Below are positions 5,910 to 7,717 of a stretch of DNA of 7,717 bases, piece after piece. The stretch lies in NCBI GenBank assembly GCA_002431945.1, contig DJET01000064.1:1-7717 (forward strand), read 5' to 3'. Under the pieces are notes generated by a model. That model was given only the letters and a program-made list of their open reading frames with translations, searched no databases and had not been told where the DNA came from. How positions within the stretch are numbered: position 1 is the first letter of the stretch; each line of letters opens with the position of its first letter. This DNA is from Ruminococcaceae bacterium UBA5891 (lineage in GTDB: Bacteria; Bacillota; Clostridia; Oscillospirales; Acutalibacteraceae). A program made the position numbers and the translations under genes.

Positions 5910-6590
5910 ATGAAAAGAACTAAGCTTAAAGACAGACAGCTGCCCGACTACACAAGGGGCGAGGAAATTTTTAATATGGTTTCGCACATAGTGGGCGGCG
6001 CGTTCGGTATAGCGGCGCTTGCAACCTGTGTTGTAAAAGCCTTTTTAAACCACGACGCGTATGAAATAGTCAGCGCGTTTATTTACGGCTTTTCAATGGT
6101 GATACTTTATACCGTTTCAAGCGTTTACCACGGGCTTATACCGAAAACCGCAAAAAAGGTTATGCAGGTAATAGACCACTGCACCGTGTTTATACTTATA
6201 GCAGGCACCTATACTCCGGTTTCGCTTTGCTCGCTGCGGCGCGCAAGCACTCCGCTTGGGTGGACGGTGTTCGGTATAGTTTGGGGCGTTACGGCGCTCG
6301 GAATTACGCTTAACGCGGTAGACCTTAAAAAATTCCGCGTGTTTTCGGGCATTTGCTATATAGCGCTCGGCTGGTGCATAGTGCTCACGGGCAAAACCGC
6401 GGTGACCGCCATAGGAAAACAGGGCTTTATGTGGCTGCTTGCGGGCGGTATAGCGTATACCGTGGGCGCGGTGCTTTACGGCATCGCCGGCAGAAGCGTG
6501 CACCGCTATATGCATTCGGTTTTCCATATATTTGTGGTAATAGGCAGTATTTTGCAGTATTTCTGCGTGCTGTTTTATATATTGGTATAG
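5910..6590 (+). CDS. trhA: TrhA / hemolysin-III family (PAQR) integral membrane protein
   Basis: A 226-residue polytopic membrane protein of the bacterial hemolysin III (YqfA/TrhA) branch of the PAQR superfamily. About seven hydrophobic segments run from residue 24 to the C-terminus, after a short basic cytoplasmic leader. Family landmarks are EEIFNMVSHIVGG at 18-30, SSVYHG with His74, the DHCTVFILIAGTYTPV block at 89-104 with Asp89, and the C-terminal HSVFHIF with His202 and His206. The Ser/His/Asp/His-His set is the likely metal site of PAQR proteins. Members are connected with membrane-lipid or fluidity homeostasis; the hemolysin name is historical and should not be read as toxicity. AAGAGG (5897-5902), 7 nt before the ATG, fixes the start. 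The stop codon overlaps the SD of the degV gene 12 nt downstream, indicating an operon. Confidence 0.93.
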   Translation: MKRTKLKDRQLPDYTRGEEIFNMVSHIVGGAFGIAALATCVVKAFLNHDAYEIVSAFIYGFSMVILYTVSSVYHGLIPKTAKKVMQVIDHCTVFILIAGTYTPVSLCSLRRASTPLGWTVFGIVWGVTALGITLNAVDLKKFRVFSGICYIALGWCIVLTGKTAVTAIGKQGFMWLLAGGIAYTVGAVLYGIAGRSVHRYMHSVFHIFVVIGSILQYFCVLFYILV

Positions 6591-6602
6591 GAGTAAAGTA
6601 AA

Positions 6603-7475
6603 ATGAGAGACTATGTTATTATAACCGATTCCTGCTGCGATCTTACCGAAGAATTAAGCCGCAAGGCGCAGCTTACGGTAATTCCGATGGTGTTAACGCT
6701 TGCAAATAAGGAATACCGCAATTATCTTGACGGCAGGGAAATATCCGTTAAGGATTTTTACGCACGCCTGCGCGCGGGTGAAAACGCTTCTACCGCCGCG
6801 GTTAATATGGACGTGTTTACAACCGTGTTTGAAGACGTGCTCAAGCAGGGTAAGGACGTTTTGTATTTGGGCTTTTCTTCGGGCCTCAGCAGCACATACC
6901 ACGTAAGCACGCTTGTGGCAGAGGAGCTTTCGCAAAAATATCCCGAAAGTAAAATTTACTGTGTGGATACCCTGGCGGCTTCAATGGGCGAGGGGCTTTT
7001 GGTGTACCTTGCCGCAATGAAAAAGCAAAACGGCAAAACAATAGAGGAGGTACGCGATTTTGCAGAAAGCCATAAGCTTAACCTTTGCCACTGGTTTACA
7101 GTAGACGACCTTAACCATTTAAAAAGGGGCGGCAGGGTTTCCGCCGCAACCGCGCTTGTAGGCTCGCTTTTGAACATTAAGCCCATACTTCACGTTGACG
7201 ACGAGGGCCATCTTATAAACGTGGGCAAGGTTCGCGGCAGAAAAGCCTCGATTGAGGAAGTGTTTAACAATATGAAAAAAAGCGCGATAGATCCGCAAGG
7301 TCAGACCGTGTTTATAAGCCACGGCGACTGCGAGGAGGACGCGCTGACACTTAAAAAAATGGTTGAAAAGGAATTTCACCCCAAGGAGATTAAAATTAAC
7401 GCAATAGGTCCGGTAATCGGGGCGCATTCGGGTCCGGGTACGCTGGCGCTGTTCTTCCTCGGAACGCACAGGTAA
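6603..7475 (+). CDS. DegV family (FakB-type) fatty-acid-binding protein
   Basis: A soluble 290-residue protein of the DegV family, normal in length. The family binds one fatty acid in a buried tunnel; FakB members present it to the kinase FakA for phosphorylation and entry into phospholipid synthesis. Visible signatures are VIITDSCCDL at 5-14, IPMVLTL at 27-33, STAAVN at 63-68 (the TS/ST carboxylate-binding region), YLGFSSGLSSTYH at 88-100, VDTLAASMGEG, DDLNHLKRGGRVS, the KPILHVDDEGHL turn and the C-terminal IGPVIGAHSGPGTLALFFLG with its His and Gly-rich carboxylate contact. The ATG at 6603 follows AGGAG by 9 nt. No fakA is visible in the window, so fatty-acid kinase partnership is inferred. 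It is the second gene of an operon with trhA and is closed by the terminator at 7523-7570. Confidence 0.94.
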   Translation: MRDYVIITDSCCDLTEELSRKAQLTVIPMVLTLANKEYRNYLDGREISVKDFYARLRAGENASTAAVNMDVFTTVFEDVLKQGKDVLYLGFSSGLSSTYHVSTLVAEELSQKYPESKIYCVDTLAASMGEGLLVYLAAMKKQNGKTIEEVRDFAESHKLNLCHWFTVDDLNHLKRGGRVSAATALVGSLLNIKPILHVDDEGHLINVGKVRGRKASIEEVFNNMKKSAIDPQGQTVFISHGDCEEDALTLKKMVEKEFHPKEIKINAIGPVIGAHSGPGTLALFFLGTHR

Positions 7476-7483
7476 GGGATAAT

Positions 7484-7515
7484 AATGCGGAATTCGTAAT
7501 TCGGAATGCGGAATT
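7484..7515. repeat. Short direct repeat with 21-nt period after degV
   Basis: AATGCGGAATT occurs at 7484-7494 and again at 7505-7515, with CGTAATTCGG between. The GAATT and AATTC cores are also mutually inverted. Such EcoRI-like AT/GC mosaic repeats are often found scattered between genes of Clostridia; whether this one is dispersed in the genome cannot be seen here. Confidence 0.6.
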
Positions 7516-7522
7516 ATGTAAC

Positions 7523-7570
7523 AAAAGCTTTAGCACAGCCGTTTTATTTACGGGGTGCTAAAGCTTTTTT
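7523..7570 (+). terminator. Strong intrinsic terminator of the trhA-degV operon
   Basis: A perfect 14-bp stem (7523-7536 with 7555-7568) carries an inner CCGT/ACGG stem (7539-7542 with 7550-7553) around a TTTATTT loop. The distal arm runs into six T's ending at 7570. It lies 47 nt after the degV stop and is followed by no further gene in the window. Confidence 0.88.
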
Positions 7571-7586
7571 GTATGTCATAAATGTC

Positions 7587-7717
7587 CTTGTCATTGCGAG
7601 TGACGTAAAATGTGCGATTGGCTGTCGTTCTTGTCATTGCGGTGCGGGTGTCCGGTGGACACCTCTGCGAAGCAGAAGCACCGACCGAGCCGGCAGGCGA
7701 GACCGCCGCAAGGTGCG
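7587..7717. repeat. Dispersed-repeat-like sequence with duplicated 12-mer and GC-rich hairpins, cut by the window end
   Basis: CTTGTCATTGCG occurs at 7587-7598 and 7630-7641. The core TGTCATTGCGAG is typical of repetitive extragenic elements seen in many bacterial genomes. From 7647 a perfect 7-bp hairpin GGTGTCC-GGT-GGACACC follows, then a GC-rich segment in which GCACC (near 7678-7682) can pair with GGTGC (7712-7716). No open reading frame with an SD is seen. Base composition is clearly more GC-rich than the preceding intergenic DNA. The element continues beyond the window. Confidence 0.55.

Noticed and set aside
7587..7641. Duplicated 12-mer considered as the start of a CRISPR array
   Set aside because: There are only two copies 43 nt apart with no third repeat, and the motif matches common extragenic repeat sequence rather than a CRISPR repeat.

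Overview
The window looks like a chromosomal segment of a low-to-mid-GC Gram-positive anaerobe of the class Clostridia, probably an Oscillospirales/Ruminococcaceae-type gut bacterium. The strongest indication is the fused ispH-S1 gene next to cmk and a BaiN/HI0933-type flavoprotein, an arrangement I know from Clostridia. The genus is inference.

Layout. A strong hairpin terminator (16-46) closes a four-gene minus-strand operon that is read from about 4520 down to 58: YfcE/MJ0936-type phosphodiesterase (4043-4516), BaiN/HI0933-family flavoprotein (2780-4015), cytidylate kinase cmk (2091-2768), and a bifunctional IspH-ribosomal protein S1 fusion (58-2094). Spacing is tight, with a 4-nt stop/start overlap between cmk and ispH. 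Inside the fusion, exactly at the IspH/S1 boundary, lies a near-perfect Shine-Dalgarno sequence followed by an in-frame ATG (1255-1276), so S1 may also be made as a separate protein.

A 61-bp divergent gap separates this operon from three small plus-strand genes of unknown function (4578-4838, 4831-5184, 5200-5547). The first two overlap by 8 nt. They encode two small soluble proteins and a proline-rich protein with a hydrophobic C-terminus.

The 362-bp gap 5548-5909 is the most unusual non-coding stretch. It holds a symmetric cluster of five DnaA-box-like 9-mers (5611-5708), an AT-rich stretch, a small UUCG hairpin (5755-5772) and a long AT-rich imperfect inverted repeat (5833-5896) ending directly before the ribosome binding site of the next gene. 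The strand switch around this area (genes leave it in both directions) would fit a replication-initiation or DnaA-titration site, but no dnaA, dnaN or rpmH is present, so origin status is unproven.

The right part carries a two-gene operon, a TrhA/hemolysin-III (PAQR) membrane protein (5910-6590) and a DegV/FakB-type fatty-acid-binding protein (6603-7475). Both families are linked to membrane-lipid handling. The operon ends in a strong terminator (7523-7570). The last ~240 bp hold dispersed-repeat-like sequence: a 21-nt-period direct repeat, a duplicated 12-mer and GC-rich hairpins that run to the window edge.
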